From Sphingomonadaceae bacterium (GTDB lineage Bacteria; Pseudomonadota; Alphaproteobacteria; Sphingomonadales; Sphingomonadaceae): 64,000 nt of DNA. Each line of letters starts with the position of its first letter. The stretch's first letter is position 1. Position numbers and translations under genes: made by a program. The stretch lies in NCBI GenBank assembly GCA_030147805.1, contig JASBUR010000020.1, positions 79,059 to 143,058 on the forward strand. Direction: 5' to 3'. Below the pieces are notes generated by a model. The model did not search any database. It saw only the letters and a list, made by a program, of their open reading frames with translations, and was not told where the DNA came from. Of the stretch, positions 27,545 through 35,417 are shown one piece after another.

Positions 27545-29065
27545 ATGGTCCATCCCCGCACCCCCGTCCTCGTCGGCGTCGCGCAATATGTCGACCGCGA
27601 CAGCGAGCCGCTGGCGGCGCTGTCGCCGGCCGACATGCTCGCCAAGGTCGCCCGCGGCGCGATCGCCGATAGCGGCGCGGCGGCCGTCGAAGCGGCGGTC
27701 GATACCGTCGCGGTCATCCGGCTGTTCGCCGATTCGGGACCGGCGTTCGCGTCGCCGTTCGGCGCCTACAGCAACCTGCCGCGGTCGCTCGCCAACCGCC
27801 TCGGTGCCGCCCCGCGCGCGCTGATCTATCCGCCGGTGGGCGGCAACACCCCGCAGATGATGGTCAACCTGCTCGCCGAGCGCATCGCGCAGGGCGACGC
27901 CGACGTCGCGCTGATCGCCGGCTGCGAGCCGCTGCGCACGCAGGCGAAGGCGCAGAAGGCCGGAATCGCGCTCGCCTGGGGCGAGGACACCGGCGACGCG
28001 CCCGACTCGCTCTCCAGGGACAAGGCGATGATCTCGCGCCACGAGATGGCGCATGGCATCGCGCTGCCGGTGAGCGTCTACCCGCTGTTCGAGAATGCGG
28101 TCGGCCATCACTATGGCCGCACCCCGATCGAGCACCGCGCCGCGATCGGCCGGCTCATGGCGCCGTTCACCCGGGTGGCGGCCGCCAACCCCTATGCCGC
28201 GTTGCCGGTCGATCGCACGCCCGAGGAATTGGTCACGCCGACCGAGGGCAATCGCTACATCGGCTATCCCTATACCAAATATCTGAATTCCAACATGTTC
28301 GTCGATCAGGCGGCGGCGCTGCTGATGATGTCGTCCGCAGCGGCGGACCGGCTCGGCGTCCCGCAGGACAAACGCGTCTATCTGCACGGCTGCGCCGACA
28401 CGCATGAGAAGATGCTGGTGTCCGACCGCGTCGATTACTGGTCGTCGCCGGCGGTGAAGGTGGGTGCCGCACATGCGCTGGCGCAGGCCGGCAAGACCGT
28501 CGCCGATCTCAAGCACATCGAGCTCTATTCCTGCTTCCCGGTCGCGGTCGAGATCGCCGCCGACATGATCGGCATCGCGCACGACGACGCGCGCGGGCTG
28601 ACGCTCACCGGCGGCCTCCCCTATTTCGGCGGCCCGGGAAACAATTACTCGACGCATGGCATCGCCGAGATGGTCGCGCGCTGCCGCGCCGCGCCGGGCA
28701 GCTTCGGGCTGGTGTTCGCCAACGGTGGCTATCTCACCAAGCACGGCTTCGGCGTCTATTCGACCGAGCCGACGCGGGGCGAATGGCGCCGCGCCGACCC
28801 GGCGAGCTACCAGGCCGCGATCGACGCCATGCCGTCGCCGCCGCTGGTCGAGAAGCCCGAAGGCGAAGCCGTGGTCGAGACCTTCACCGCGATCTTCGAC
28901 AAGGGCCGCCCGGTGGTCGGAACGATCATCGGCCGCCTTGGCGGCGGCGAGCGCTTCCTGGCGCAGATGCACGACCGCCTCGACGAACTGATCGACCAGC
29001 CGGTGATCGGGCGGGGCATCCGCGTGACGGCGGGCGAGAACAACAACCGCGCCAGCTTCGTTTGA
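27545..29065 (+). CDS. Thiolase-like protein, TLP1/SCP-x type with extra C-terminal domain
   Basis: A 506-residue protein with a thiolase fold (VLVGVAQYVDRD, DVALIAGCEPLRT, the HIELYSCFPVAV region, LTGGLPYFGGPGNNYSTHG) plus a C-terminal beta domain of about 90 residues (TAIFDKGRPVVGTIIGRL). The usual nucleophile motif (VCGSG) is absent: the corresponding loop reads YPPVGGNTPQMM. Type-1 thiolase-like proteins lack that cysteine, so classical thiolase chemistry is doubtful although the product is often annotated acetyl-CoA acetyltransferase. It is probably linked to the preceding acyl-CoA dehydrogenase. Confidence 0.83.
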   Translation: MVHPRTPVLVGVAQYVDRDSEPLAALSPADMLAKVARGAIADSGAAAVEAAVDTVAVIRLFADSGPAFASPFGAYSNLPRSLANRLGAAPRALIYPPVGGNTPQMMVNLLAERIAQGDADVALIAGCEPLRTQAKAQKAGIALAWGEDTGDAPDSLSRDKAMISRHEMAHGIALPVSVYPLFENAVGHHYGRTPIEHRAAIGRLMAPFTRVAAANPYAALPVDRTPEELVTPTEGNRYIGYPYTKYLNSNMFVDQAAALLMMSSAAADRLGVPQDKRVYLHGCADTHEKMLVSDRVDYWSSPAVKVGAAHALAQAGKTVADLKHIELYSCFPVAVEIAADMIGIAHDDARGLTLTGGLPYFGGPGNNYSTHGIAEMVARCRAAPGSFGLVFANGGYLTKHGFGVYSTEPTRGEWRRADPASYQAAIDAMPSPPLVEKPEGEAVVETFTAIFDKGRPVVGTIIGRLGGGERFLAQMHDRLDELIDQPVIGRGIRVTAGENNNRASFV

Positions 29066-29118
29066 TCTGCGACCTCCCACTGTGGGAAGGTCGGTATCGA
29101 GGCAGAGCGGGAGACATC

Positions 29119-30216
29119 ATGCGCATCGGCATCCTGACCGGCGGCGGCGACGTGCCGGGGCTCAATCCGTGCATTCGCTCGATCACGCTGTCCGCGCTCG
29201 ACCGCGGCTGGGACGTCGTCGGCTTCCGCCGCGGCTGGCAGGGGCTGCTGGCGATCGATCCCGACGACCCGTCGAGCGTCGCCGCGAACAGCCTGCCGCT
29301 CGGGCGCGAGAGCGTGCGCGGCATCGACCGGCAGGGCGGCACCATCCTCCACACCTCGCGGCTCGATCCGCGGACGGTCAAGGGCGGCGACCGCACCGAT
29401 CATGTGCTGCGCGTGCTCGAGACGATGGGCGTCGATGCGATGGTGACGCTCGGCGGCGACGGCACGCTGCGCTTCTCGGCGCATCTCGCCAGCCTCGGCT
29501 ATCCGGTCGTCTCGGTGCCCAAGACGATGGACAATGACGTCTACGGCACCGACTATTGCATCGGCTTCGCCACCGCGGTCAGCCGCTCGGTCGAGGCGAT
29601 CTCGCGGCTGCGCACCACCACCGAGAGCCACGAGCGCATCGCCGTCGTCGAGCTGTTCGGCCGGCGCAGCGGCGAGACGGCGCTGCTCGCCGGCTTCCTC
29701 GCGCAGGTCGACCGCACGGTGATTTCGGAGGTGCCGGTCGATCTCAAGGCGCTGCTGCCGCTGCTCGACGAGGACAAGGCGAGCAACCCGGCCAACTATG
29801 CCGTGCTGGTGGTATCCGAGGGCGCGCACATAGCCGGCGAGGCCTCCGACGAGACGATCGCCAAGTCGGCGACGGCGCGCGACGACGTCGGCATCGGCTT
29901 TCGCCTCGCGCGCGCCATCGAGGCGAAGACCGGCCACGGCACCGTGCTGCAGGAGCTCGCGTACCTGATGCGCGCCGGCGAACCCGACGCGCTCGACCGG
30001 ATGGTCGGCTTCGCCTTCGGCGGCCTCGCCGTCCAGCTCATCGAGGAGAAACGCCATGGCCGCATGCTGGCGCTGAAGGATGGCGCCTATACGCATGTGC
30101 CCGCCGCGACCTTGCTCGAGCGCACCAAGTCGGTCGACGTCGACGGGCTCTACGACCGCAAATGCTATCGCGCCAAGCTCGCCAGGATCGAGGGCATGCC
30201 GATGTTCCTCTATTGA
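29119..30216 (+). CDS. 6-phosphofructokinase family protein
   Basis: A 365-residue phosphofructokinase: GILTGGGDVPGLNPCIR at the N terminus, LGGDGTLRFSAHL, PKTMDNDVYGTDYCIGF and the FGRRSGETALLAGF substrate loop. GGDG (Gly where PPi-dependent enzymes usually have Asp) points to ATP, while Lys in PKTMDND is typical of PPi-dependent or group III enzymes, so the phosphoryl donor is uncertain. It phosphorylates fructose 6-phosphate. It lies 53 nt after the thiolase-like gene, separated by a small inverted repeat (CCTCCCAC/GTGGGAAGG). Confidence 0.9.
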   Translation: MRIGILTGGGDVPGLNPCIRSITLSALDRGWDVVGFRRGWQGLLAIDPDDPSSVAANSLPLGRESVRGIDRQGGTILHTSRLDPRTVKGGDRTDHVLRVLETMGVDAMVTLGGDGTLRFSAHLASLGYPVVSVPKTMDNDVYGTDYCIGFATAVSRSVEAISRLRTTTESHERIAVVELFGRRSGETALLAGFLAQVDRTVISEVPVDLKALLPLLDEDKASNPANYAVLVVSEGAHIAGEASDETIAKSATARDDVGIGFRLARAIEAKTGHGTVLQELAYLMRAGEPDALDRMVGFAFGGLAVQLIEEKRHGRMLALKDGAYTHVPAATLLERTKSVDVDGLYDRKCYRAKLARIEGMPMFLY

Positions 30217-30337
30217 TTTCCCGCGCCTTTGCCGCGGGCGAAAGAAAGCGTGGTTCCTCTGTTGCGGCCCCATAACCCTTCTGCTACATGGCGCGCCTTG
30301 CCAGCTCGGCAGGCTGATTTGAGGCCTGCTTACACGT

Positions 30338-30424
30338 GCGGTCGTGGCGGAACTGGTAGACGCGCAGCGTTGAGGTCGCTGTGGCCGAAAGGCCGTGGAA
30401 GTTCGAGTCTTCTCGACCGCACCA
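30338..30424 (+). tRNA. tRNA-Leu (anticodon GAG)
   Basis: An 87-nt class II tRNA with encoded CCA. The acceptor stem is GCGGTCG/CGACCGC, with discriminator A then CCA. The anticodon stem CAGCG/CGCTG encloses the loop TTGAGGT, giving anticodon GAG. The long variable arm is TGGCCGAAAGGCCGT, and the T-arm GGAAG-TTCGAGT-CTTCT folds with one G-U pair. It is followed at 40 nt by a hairpin terminator. Its 3' end is partly repeated at 34778-34809, making it a candidate integration site. Confidence 0.96.
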
Positions 30425-30463
30425 CCGAGTTATTCTCTGCAAAATCAACTACTTAGCTGCCAG

Positions 30464-30491
30464 AAATGGCGGGGCGAAAGCCCCGACATTT
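30464..30491 (+). terminator. tRNA-Leu terminator hairpin
   Basis: AAATGGCGGGGC and GCCCCGACATTT form a 12-bp stem with one mismatch and a GAAA tetraloop. It lies 40 nt after the tRNA. A very similar hairpin at 34843-34870 follows the tRNA 3'-end repeat. Confidence 0.8.
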
Positions 30492-30682
30492 CGGCGGCTT
30501 GAACCCCGCGCACCATATCGGTTGCGGCCAGAGAGCTTCCGGGAGAGGCATCGTGCGGTCTTCAGGCCCTGCCCTTCTCTCTGTTGAAGGCGGCGACCAT
30601 GCGGGCTTGTATCGCAGCGACAGGCGAAGCCGCCCGAGCAGACGCGCTTTCCGCGCGCCAGCCGTTAGCGCTCTGTCGTGAT

Positions 30683-31510
30683 TCAGAATGCGAAAGCCGC
30701 CCTCAAGCCAACCGCCACTGTTCGAGTCTTTGGCTCAAACAGCTCGATGGCGCCTTCTGCGTCTGCGAGTATCGCGCTTCGAGAGCGGTCGATCTGCCAC
30801 CCTCGCGCGAACGGCCCCACGCTTATGCGGCTGCTTCCGACCGGTAGGCTCACAGCTGCCGTCAACTCCCAGCCAGTGCCGCTTGGCAGGTCCAGCTTCA
30901 CATCCGGCACGTCGGGATCGAGCTCAGAGAAGCGCGACACCGCCTCGCCGTTCGTTACGAAGTTGGCTTGCCCTGATAGCGTCAGCGTTGCCCGCTTGCC
31001 GAGCGGCAGACGGGCCGTCACGCCTACGGGCCAATAGCCGTAGCTGACCTCTCGGTCGTATCCCGCCAGTCCGTCGCTGGTCATGCGGCCGCCGCTATTG
31101 TCGTTGAGCACGCGCGCACCCACGCCGGCGTAGGGGGTTAGCGTCACTGCGCCGACGGCGAAGTCGCGGCCGGCGAGCAGTTCCAGTTGCCCGAAGTCCT
31201 GAGGCACGCCGTCGAGCCGTGACCCGTCATCCGACGAATAGTCGACCGATCCCCAGCCGAGCGTGAGACGGGCCTTCAGGAACCAGCCACTGCCGATCGT
31301 CTCGACATAGGTGCCTGTGATGCCGCCGAAAGTGCCGTCGTCCCGCACGATGGTCGCCCCTCCATCGCGCTCGCGGTAGGAGTAATCGAACAGCTCACCG
31401 CCGACCTCAAACCCGCCGTGAGTGCCTATAGAGGTCCCCGCCTCGGCCACCGCTGGCGTGCCCAACAAGCCGCATCCCAGTGCTATCAGACCTGCACGCA
31501 AATTCGTCAT
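30683..31510 (-). CDS. Outer-membrane beta-barrel protein, unknown function
   Basis: A 275-residue protein with a signal peptide (MTNLRAGLIALGCGLLGTPA, AEA cleavage) and alternating-residue beta strands with many Gly/Tyr/Asp turns. It ends in the barrel-assembly signature AVGLRAAFAF (terminal Phe). A canonical GGAGG precedes the ATG. I do not recognise a specific family; the pattern suits a small 8-12-strand barrel. It is divergent from a response-regulator/histidine-kinase pair and may be its regulatory target. It sits inside the tRNA-Leu-associated block. Confidence 0.72.
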   Translation of the reverse strand: MTNLRAGLIALGCGLLGTPAVAEAGTSIGTHGGFEVGGELFDYSYRERDGGATIVRDDGTFGGITGTYVETIGSGWFLKARLTLGWGSVDYSSDDGSRLDGVPQDFGQLELLAGRDFAVGAVTLTPYAGVGARVLNDNSGGRMTSDGLAGYDREVSYGYWPVGVTARLPLGKRATLTLSGQANFVTNGEAVSRFSELDPDVPDVKLDLPSGTGWELTAAVSLPVGSSRISVGPFARGWQIDRSRSAILADAEGAIELFEPKTRTVAVGLRAAFAF

Positions 31511-31660
31511 CGCAACCTCCGTCCCGGGCCGGCGGATATTCGCAGGCCATGAGAGGGAGGATCACTGTGGCAGCTTGCCGAACCCTGATACGAGAGCACC
31601 CGGCACGTCAGTTTCGCGTAAGCTTCGCCGGCGTACGATGCAGACGGAAGGGAATGAACG

Positions 31661-32335
31661 TTGCGTATTCTGCTGGTCGAGGACGAACCGGAGCTTGCCG
31701 CCGCCACAGCGGCGCTACTCGCTACCAACGGCTTTGTCGTGGACCGCGCGAGCAGCCTGGGCGCGGCGATCGAGTCGGTGATGAGCGCCACCTATCGTGC
31801 CCTGCTCATCGACCGACGGCTGCCGGACGGCGACGGCCTTTCGCTGCTTCCGGTACTGCGCACGCGGCCAGTAGCAGCACCTGCCATTATCCTTACGGCG
31901 ATGGATGACGTGCCCGATCGCATCGCCGGTCTCGATGCGGGTGCCGAAGATTATCTCATCAAGCCGTTTGCCATCGAGGAGCTGCTAGCGCGCCTGCGCG
32001 TGTTGCTCCGTCGCTCTCCCGGGCCGATTGCATCGGCAGCGGTCCGGGTCGGCCGCCTCGACTACGACCTTGCCGATCGGCAGGTGCGGATAGGAGGCTC
32101 AGCGATCGTACTGCCGCGACGTGAGTTGGCGTTGCTCGATGCGCTCGTCCGCCGTGCCGGTCGCGTGGTCCTGCGCGAGCATCTGGAAAATGACGTCTAT
32201 GGCTTCGACGATGAGGTTCAGCCCAACGCCCTCGAAGCGGTCGTCTCGCGGCTGAGGCGCCGCCTCGGAGACGAGGGCGCGGCTGTCGTGCTGCACGGCG
32301 TGCGTGGTGTCGGCTACATGCTCCGGCCCGCCTGA
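31661..32335 (+). CDS. OmpR/PhoB family response regulator
   Basis: The 224 residues comprise a receiver domain (MRILLVEDEPEL acidic pocket, phospho-acceptor Asp51 in LLIDRRLPDGDG, T/K residues ILTAMDD and YLIKPFAIEE) and a C-terminal winged helix (VLPRRELALLDALVRRAGRV through LRRRLGDEG and VRGVGYMLRP). The start is TTG at 31661, supported by GGAAGGGA just upstream and by MRILLVED being the normal N terminus. It overlaps the kinase gene by TGATG. It probably controls the divergent barrel gene and the downstream exported protein. Confidence 0.93.
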   Translation: MRILLVEDEPELAAATAALLATNGFVVDRASSLGAAIESVMSATYRALLIDRRLPDGDGLSLLPVLRTRPVAAPAIILTAMDDVPDRIAGLDAGAEDYLIKPFAIEELLARLRVLLRRSPGPIASAAVRVGRLDYDLADRQVRIGGSAIVLPRRELALLDALVRRAGRVVLREHLENDVYGFDDEVQPNALEAVVSRLRRRLGDEGAAVVLHGVRGVGYMLRPA

Positions 32336-33681
32336 TGCGGCTTTGGCCTCGACGACCATCGCTTGCGCGCCGCATCGCGATCAGCTTCTTCATGTTTTAT
32401 GCGCTGGCGCTGCTGTTTGCGGTGCAAGCTCTCTCATTCATCGCCCTGTTCGAAGACGATGCCCATTTCAGCGCCGATGTCGCGATGCATATGGTGTTCG
32501 CCGATTTGGAGAGCAGCGGACGCCTGGCGCTTCCTCCCGACGCGGAGATCATCGACCTTGCCGAGCGCAATCCCGGCCTATGGTTCGTCGCGCGGCAGGA
32601 AGGTCGCCAGCTGACCTTCGGCCCGGTCCCCGACGAAATCATACGGCTCCTCGATTCCGCGCCCGGCACACTGAAGATGCTCGAGCTTCGGCTGCCGGCA
32701 GGCGGTGGCCCGACCGCCGACGCTTCGCTTGAGCGTCGCGCCGCCGAGCGGGGCGAGCTGACAGTGATCGCCGGCGGCGCCGATCCCGCTACAATCGGGC
32801 GCGTTGGCTTCAACCTGTACCTGTACCGTCTGGGCGCGGTATGGTTCATCATCGGAACGGTCGCTCTGGCGATCCCTGCGATTGCCATTATCGTGCCGCT
32901 GGTGCTCCGCGGCGTCCGCCCGCTCGCCGACGAGGCTGCGCGCATCGATCCGGCCGACCTTGGACATCGGCTCCCTGAGCGGGGCGCCGTTAAGGAGCTG
33001 CTTCCGCTCGTGCGCGCCTTCAATAGCGCGCTCGATCGCGTAGCAGAGGCATTCGATCGCCGGCGCCGCTTCATCGCGGACGTCGCGCACGAGCTTCGCA
33101 CCCCGCTCGCCGTCCTCAACATGCATGTGGAATCTCTCCCTGCCGGCGGACGCAAACCCGATCTGCAACGCGGGGTATTCCGACTTGGACAGATGGTCGG
33201 ACAGATGCTCGATGCCGAGCGGCTCGCGCTGGCGGCGCGGCGTCGCGAGGCCGTCGATCTCGTCGCGCTTACCCGCGAGACGGTTGCCGATATCGCGCCG
33301 CTCGCCGTCGCTAGCGGCTACGAAATCGCCGTCACCGCGGAACTCGATTCTTCGCATGTGGAGGCCGATCCGCATGCTATCACTCGCGCAATCGGCAATC
33401 TGCTAGGGAATGCCGTCGCCCACGGCGGCAATCGCGGGCTCATCGAGACCCGCGTCGGCCCGGGCCCCATTATCGAGGTGAGTGACCAGGGCCCCGGTAT
33501 CGCTGCCGAGGCGCGGGAGCGCATCTTCGAGCCGTTCCGCCGAGAACGCTGGGATCGCGACGGCTGCGGACTTGGCTTGCATCTAGTCCGCGAGATCATG
33601 ACCGCTCATGGCGGCACGGCTGCGCTGGTGAGTTCGTCCAGCGGGACGACCTTCCGGCTAGCGTTTCCGGCGTCGACCTAG
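32335..33681 (+). CDS. Sensor histidine kinase
   Basis: A 448-residue kinase with two membrane helices (about 14-36 and 168-190) around a roughly 130-residue periplasmic sensor, a HAMP-like segment, and an H-box FIADVAHELRTPLAV with phospho-His252. The ATPase domain has an N-box IGNLLGNAVAHG, G1 EVSDQGPGI and G2 GCGLGLHLV. It is the cognate partner of the overlapping response regulator. The periplasmic domain shows no recognised sensor fold, so the signal is unknown. Confidence 0.93.
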   Translation: MRLWPRRPSLARRIAISFFMFYALALLFAVQALSFIALFEDDAHFSADVAMHMVFADLESSGRLALPPDAEIIDLAERNPGLWFVARQEGRQLTFGPVPDEIIRLLDSAPGTLKMLELRLPAGGGPTADASLERRAAERGELTVIAGGADPATIGRVGFNLYLYRLGAVWFIIGTVALAIPAIAIIVPLVLRGVRPLADEAARIDPADLGHRLPERGAVKELLPLVRAFNSALDRVAEAFDRRRRFIADVAHELRTPLAVLNMHVESLPAGGRKPDLQRGVFRLGQMVGQMLDAERLALAARRREAVDLVALTRETVADIAPLAVASGYEIAVTAELDSSHVEADPHAITRAIGNLLGNAVAHGGNRGLIETRVGPGPIIEVSDQGPGIAAEARERIFEPFRRERWDRDGCGLGLHLVREIMTAHGGTAALVSSSSGTTFRLAFPAST

Positions 33682-33683
33682 GG

Positions 33684-34643
33684 GTGGTTACCTGCGCACC
33701 AGCCATATCCCGACGTCAGCGGCTCGCATGGACGTTGCTCGCCACGATTCTCACTGGCGCGGCGCCCGTGCCGAGCCCCTATGTCGGACATCTCGACCTC
33801 GACGCGAACCGTCCTTATGTCACCGCCGCCATCAACGGCGAACTGTTCAGGCTTCGCGTCGACCTCGACGCTCAGGGCTCAGTGGTGCTGAACCGCGAGG
33901 CCGCGCGGCGGACGGACTTCCAGCGGGGCGGCAGCGTGACGATGAACATCGGGCCGGTTAAGTTTACCGGTCGCTTCGCACCGGCAACGCTCGCATTGGA
34001 AGGGCGGCAGGTGCCAGTCCAGGTCAAATGGTTCGTCCGCCGTGCCGCCAGCGATGCCGACGGCATCATTTCTCCGGCATTGCTACCCTTCGAGAGCGTG
34101 ACGGTTGCCTACGATGTCCCCAAGGCGCCGAGCCGCCGTCTCAGCTTCAGCACGTCGCTCGAAGATGAGGCCGGTCTGCATATCCGCATGCCTGTAGGAT
34201 CGCAGATTGTGAAGGTCCGCTTTTCACCCCGAGGCGAAACGGTCGCTACTGCCGCTGCCGGAGCCGTAATCGCCGGTTCGCAAGACGGCGCTTGGGGCGG
34301 TGACCAGCGGCGGTTGGAGATCGGCTATGGCATCGCGCGACCGGTCCGCCCGCTCGTGCTCGCCAAGCCGCTACAAGTAGGCCACCTGAGCGTCTATCGG
34401 ATTCTCGTTCGGTTGGCAGATTTTGCTGGCCGACACGAACTGCCAGAGGAAGGCAACGCTGACGGCTCGCCCGATGAAATCGTCGTTCAGGCGCGACGGC
34501 CGACACAGAGCGCTGTTTATCGCGCAACGATTGGTCGAGAGACCCTCGGCAGTTGCTATGCGGCTACGCTGTTTGCGGCGACTGATAGCCTGATCTTGGC
34601 ATGCGCAGAGGAAAGCAACGCCGCGGGATCCCAACCCGGGTAA
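33684..34643 (+). CDS. Exported protein with degenerate retropepsin-like fold (tentative)
   Basis: A 319-residue protein starting with GTG 2 nt after the kinase stop, hence the third gene of the operon. A hydrophobic leader (LAWTLLATILTGAAP) is followed by beta-rich sequence. RLRVDLDAQGSVVLNREAAR resembles the start of aspartic-protease-like domains (usual DTGAS replaced by DLDAQGS), and IAGSQDGAWGG could be a second degenerate lobe. With the active Asp-Thr-Gly absent, catalysis is doubtful; a ligand-binding or signalling partner of the kinase is an alternative. Near the C terminus, DEIVVQARRP resembles a TonB-box-like string. Confidence 0.6.
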   Translation: MVTCAPAISRRQRLAWTLLATILTGAAPVPSPYVGHLDLDANRPYVTAAINGELFRLRVDLDAQGSVVLNREAARRTDFQRGGSVTMNIGPVKFTGRFAPATLALEGRQVPVQVKWFVRRAASDADGIISPALLPFESVTVAYDVPKAPSRRLSFSTSLEDEAGLHIRMPVGSQIVKVRFSPRGETVATAAAGAVIAGSQDGAWGGDQRRLEIGYGIARPVRPLVLAKPLQVGHLSVYRILVRLADFAGRHELPEEGNADGSPDEIVVQARRPTQSAVYRATIGRETLGSCYAATLFAATDSLILACAEESNAAGSQPG

Positions 34644-34777
34644 AAGTCAGGACCCCATAACGTGTTCGCACGCTAGGCACGCAGTCAGGAGCAAACCTTC
34701 CTCGACGCGAAGCAAGGGCGGACCATCGCCTTTGAAATGTGGGCACTATTTTCCCGGAATGATGCCTTCATGGCACC

Positions 34778-34809
34778 GAAGTTTGAATCTTCTCGAGAGC
34801 ACCACCGAG
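34778..34809 (+). repeat. Diverged copy of the tRNA-Leu 3' end (possible att site)
   Basis: This segment matches the tRNA-Leu T-arm/acceptor 3' half and the next 5 nt (30398-30429) at 28 of 32 positions, including CACCACCGAG. No 5' half of a tRNA precedes it. It is followed by T-rich sequence and a hairpin very like the tRNA's own terminator. With the intact tRNA it brackets 30.4-34.8 kb, as an integrated element would. The rest of the 322-bp gap 34644-34965 shows no gene. Confidence 0.65.
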
Positions 34810-34842
34810 CTTTTGCCTTAGAATGCAATGGCTTGAGATTTG

Positions 34843-34870
34843 AAACGGCGGGGCGCGAGCCCCGCCGTTT
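34843..34870 (+). terminator. Hairpin terminator after the tRNA 3'-end remnant
   Basis: A perfect 12-bp stem AAACGGCGGGGC/GCCCCGCCGTTT is closed by GCGA. It is placed at nearly the same distance from the tRNA-like remnant as the 30464-30491 hairpin is from the intact tRNA-Leu, so it probably was that tRNA's original terminator before insertion of the block. Confidence 0.8.
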
Positions 34871-34965
34871 CGCATATGTGCCGTTTGTGCTCTGATACGA
34901 TAGGGCAGGCGCGGCGGCGCGAGGCAGCGTGTCGCCTTTCGGGCACTACAGCTGGAGCGAGATCC

Positions 34966-35400
34966 ATGATCGACCGGACGGACATCGGCGCGGTGATCGA
35001 CGAGATGTATGCGATGATCTCGGGTCCTGCCGGGCCGCGCGACTGGTCACGGCAGGCGGCGATCTTCCATCCCGCCAGCCGGCAGATCCGCACCTGGATC
35101 GGGCCCGACGGCATGCCCGCGCTGAAGGCGATGACCCCGGCACAATATGCGGCCGACACCACGCCCTTCTTCGCCGCCAACCCCTTCTACGAGGTGGAGA
35201 TCGGCCGGCGCGTCGAGCAGTTCGGCAACATCGCCCATGTCTGGAGCGCCTATGAAGCGCGTCGCGCGCCCGACGATGCGGCTCCCGAACGTCGCGGCGT
35301 CAACAGCATCCAGCTGTTCCGCGACGCCGGCGGCCATTGGCAGATCATCGCGATGATCTGGGACAACGAACGCGCGGGGGTGTCGGTCGGCGATTTCTGA
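34966..35400 (+). CDS. SnoaL-like / NTF2-fold protein
   Basis: A 144-residue protein whose helix-then-sheet pattern (IGAVIDEMYAMISGPAGPRD, AAIFHPASRQIRTWIG, YEVEIGRRVEQFGNIAHVWS, GVNSIQLFRDAGGHWQIIAM) matches small NTF2-like proteins of the SnoaL/DUF4440 type. Members may be isomerases, cyclases or ligand-binding proteins; no catalytic pair can be assigned. GGAG precedes the ATG at 34966. It is convergent with the MFS gene and lies just outside the tRNA-bounded block. Confidence 0.72.
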   Translation: MIDRTDIGAVIDEMYAMISGPAGPRDWSRQAAIFHPASRQIRTWIGPDGMPALKAMTPAQYAADTTPFFAANPFYEVEIGRRVEQFGNIAHVWSAYEARRAPDDAAPERRGVNSIQLFRDAGGHWQIIAMIWDNERAGVSVGDF

Positions 35401-35417
35401 CGCCCCGCGGCGCGCGG

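Noticed and set aside
30492..30682. Short open frames just after tRNA-Leu
   Set aside because: Several 60-120 codon frames overlap one another and lack ribosome sites or recognisable protein features; the barrel gene on the opposite strand explains part of them.
34778..34809. A second complete tRNA-Leu
   Set aside because: Only the T-arm/acceptor 3' half is present; no D-arm or anticodon arm can be folded upstream.
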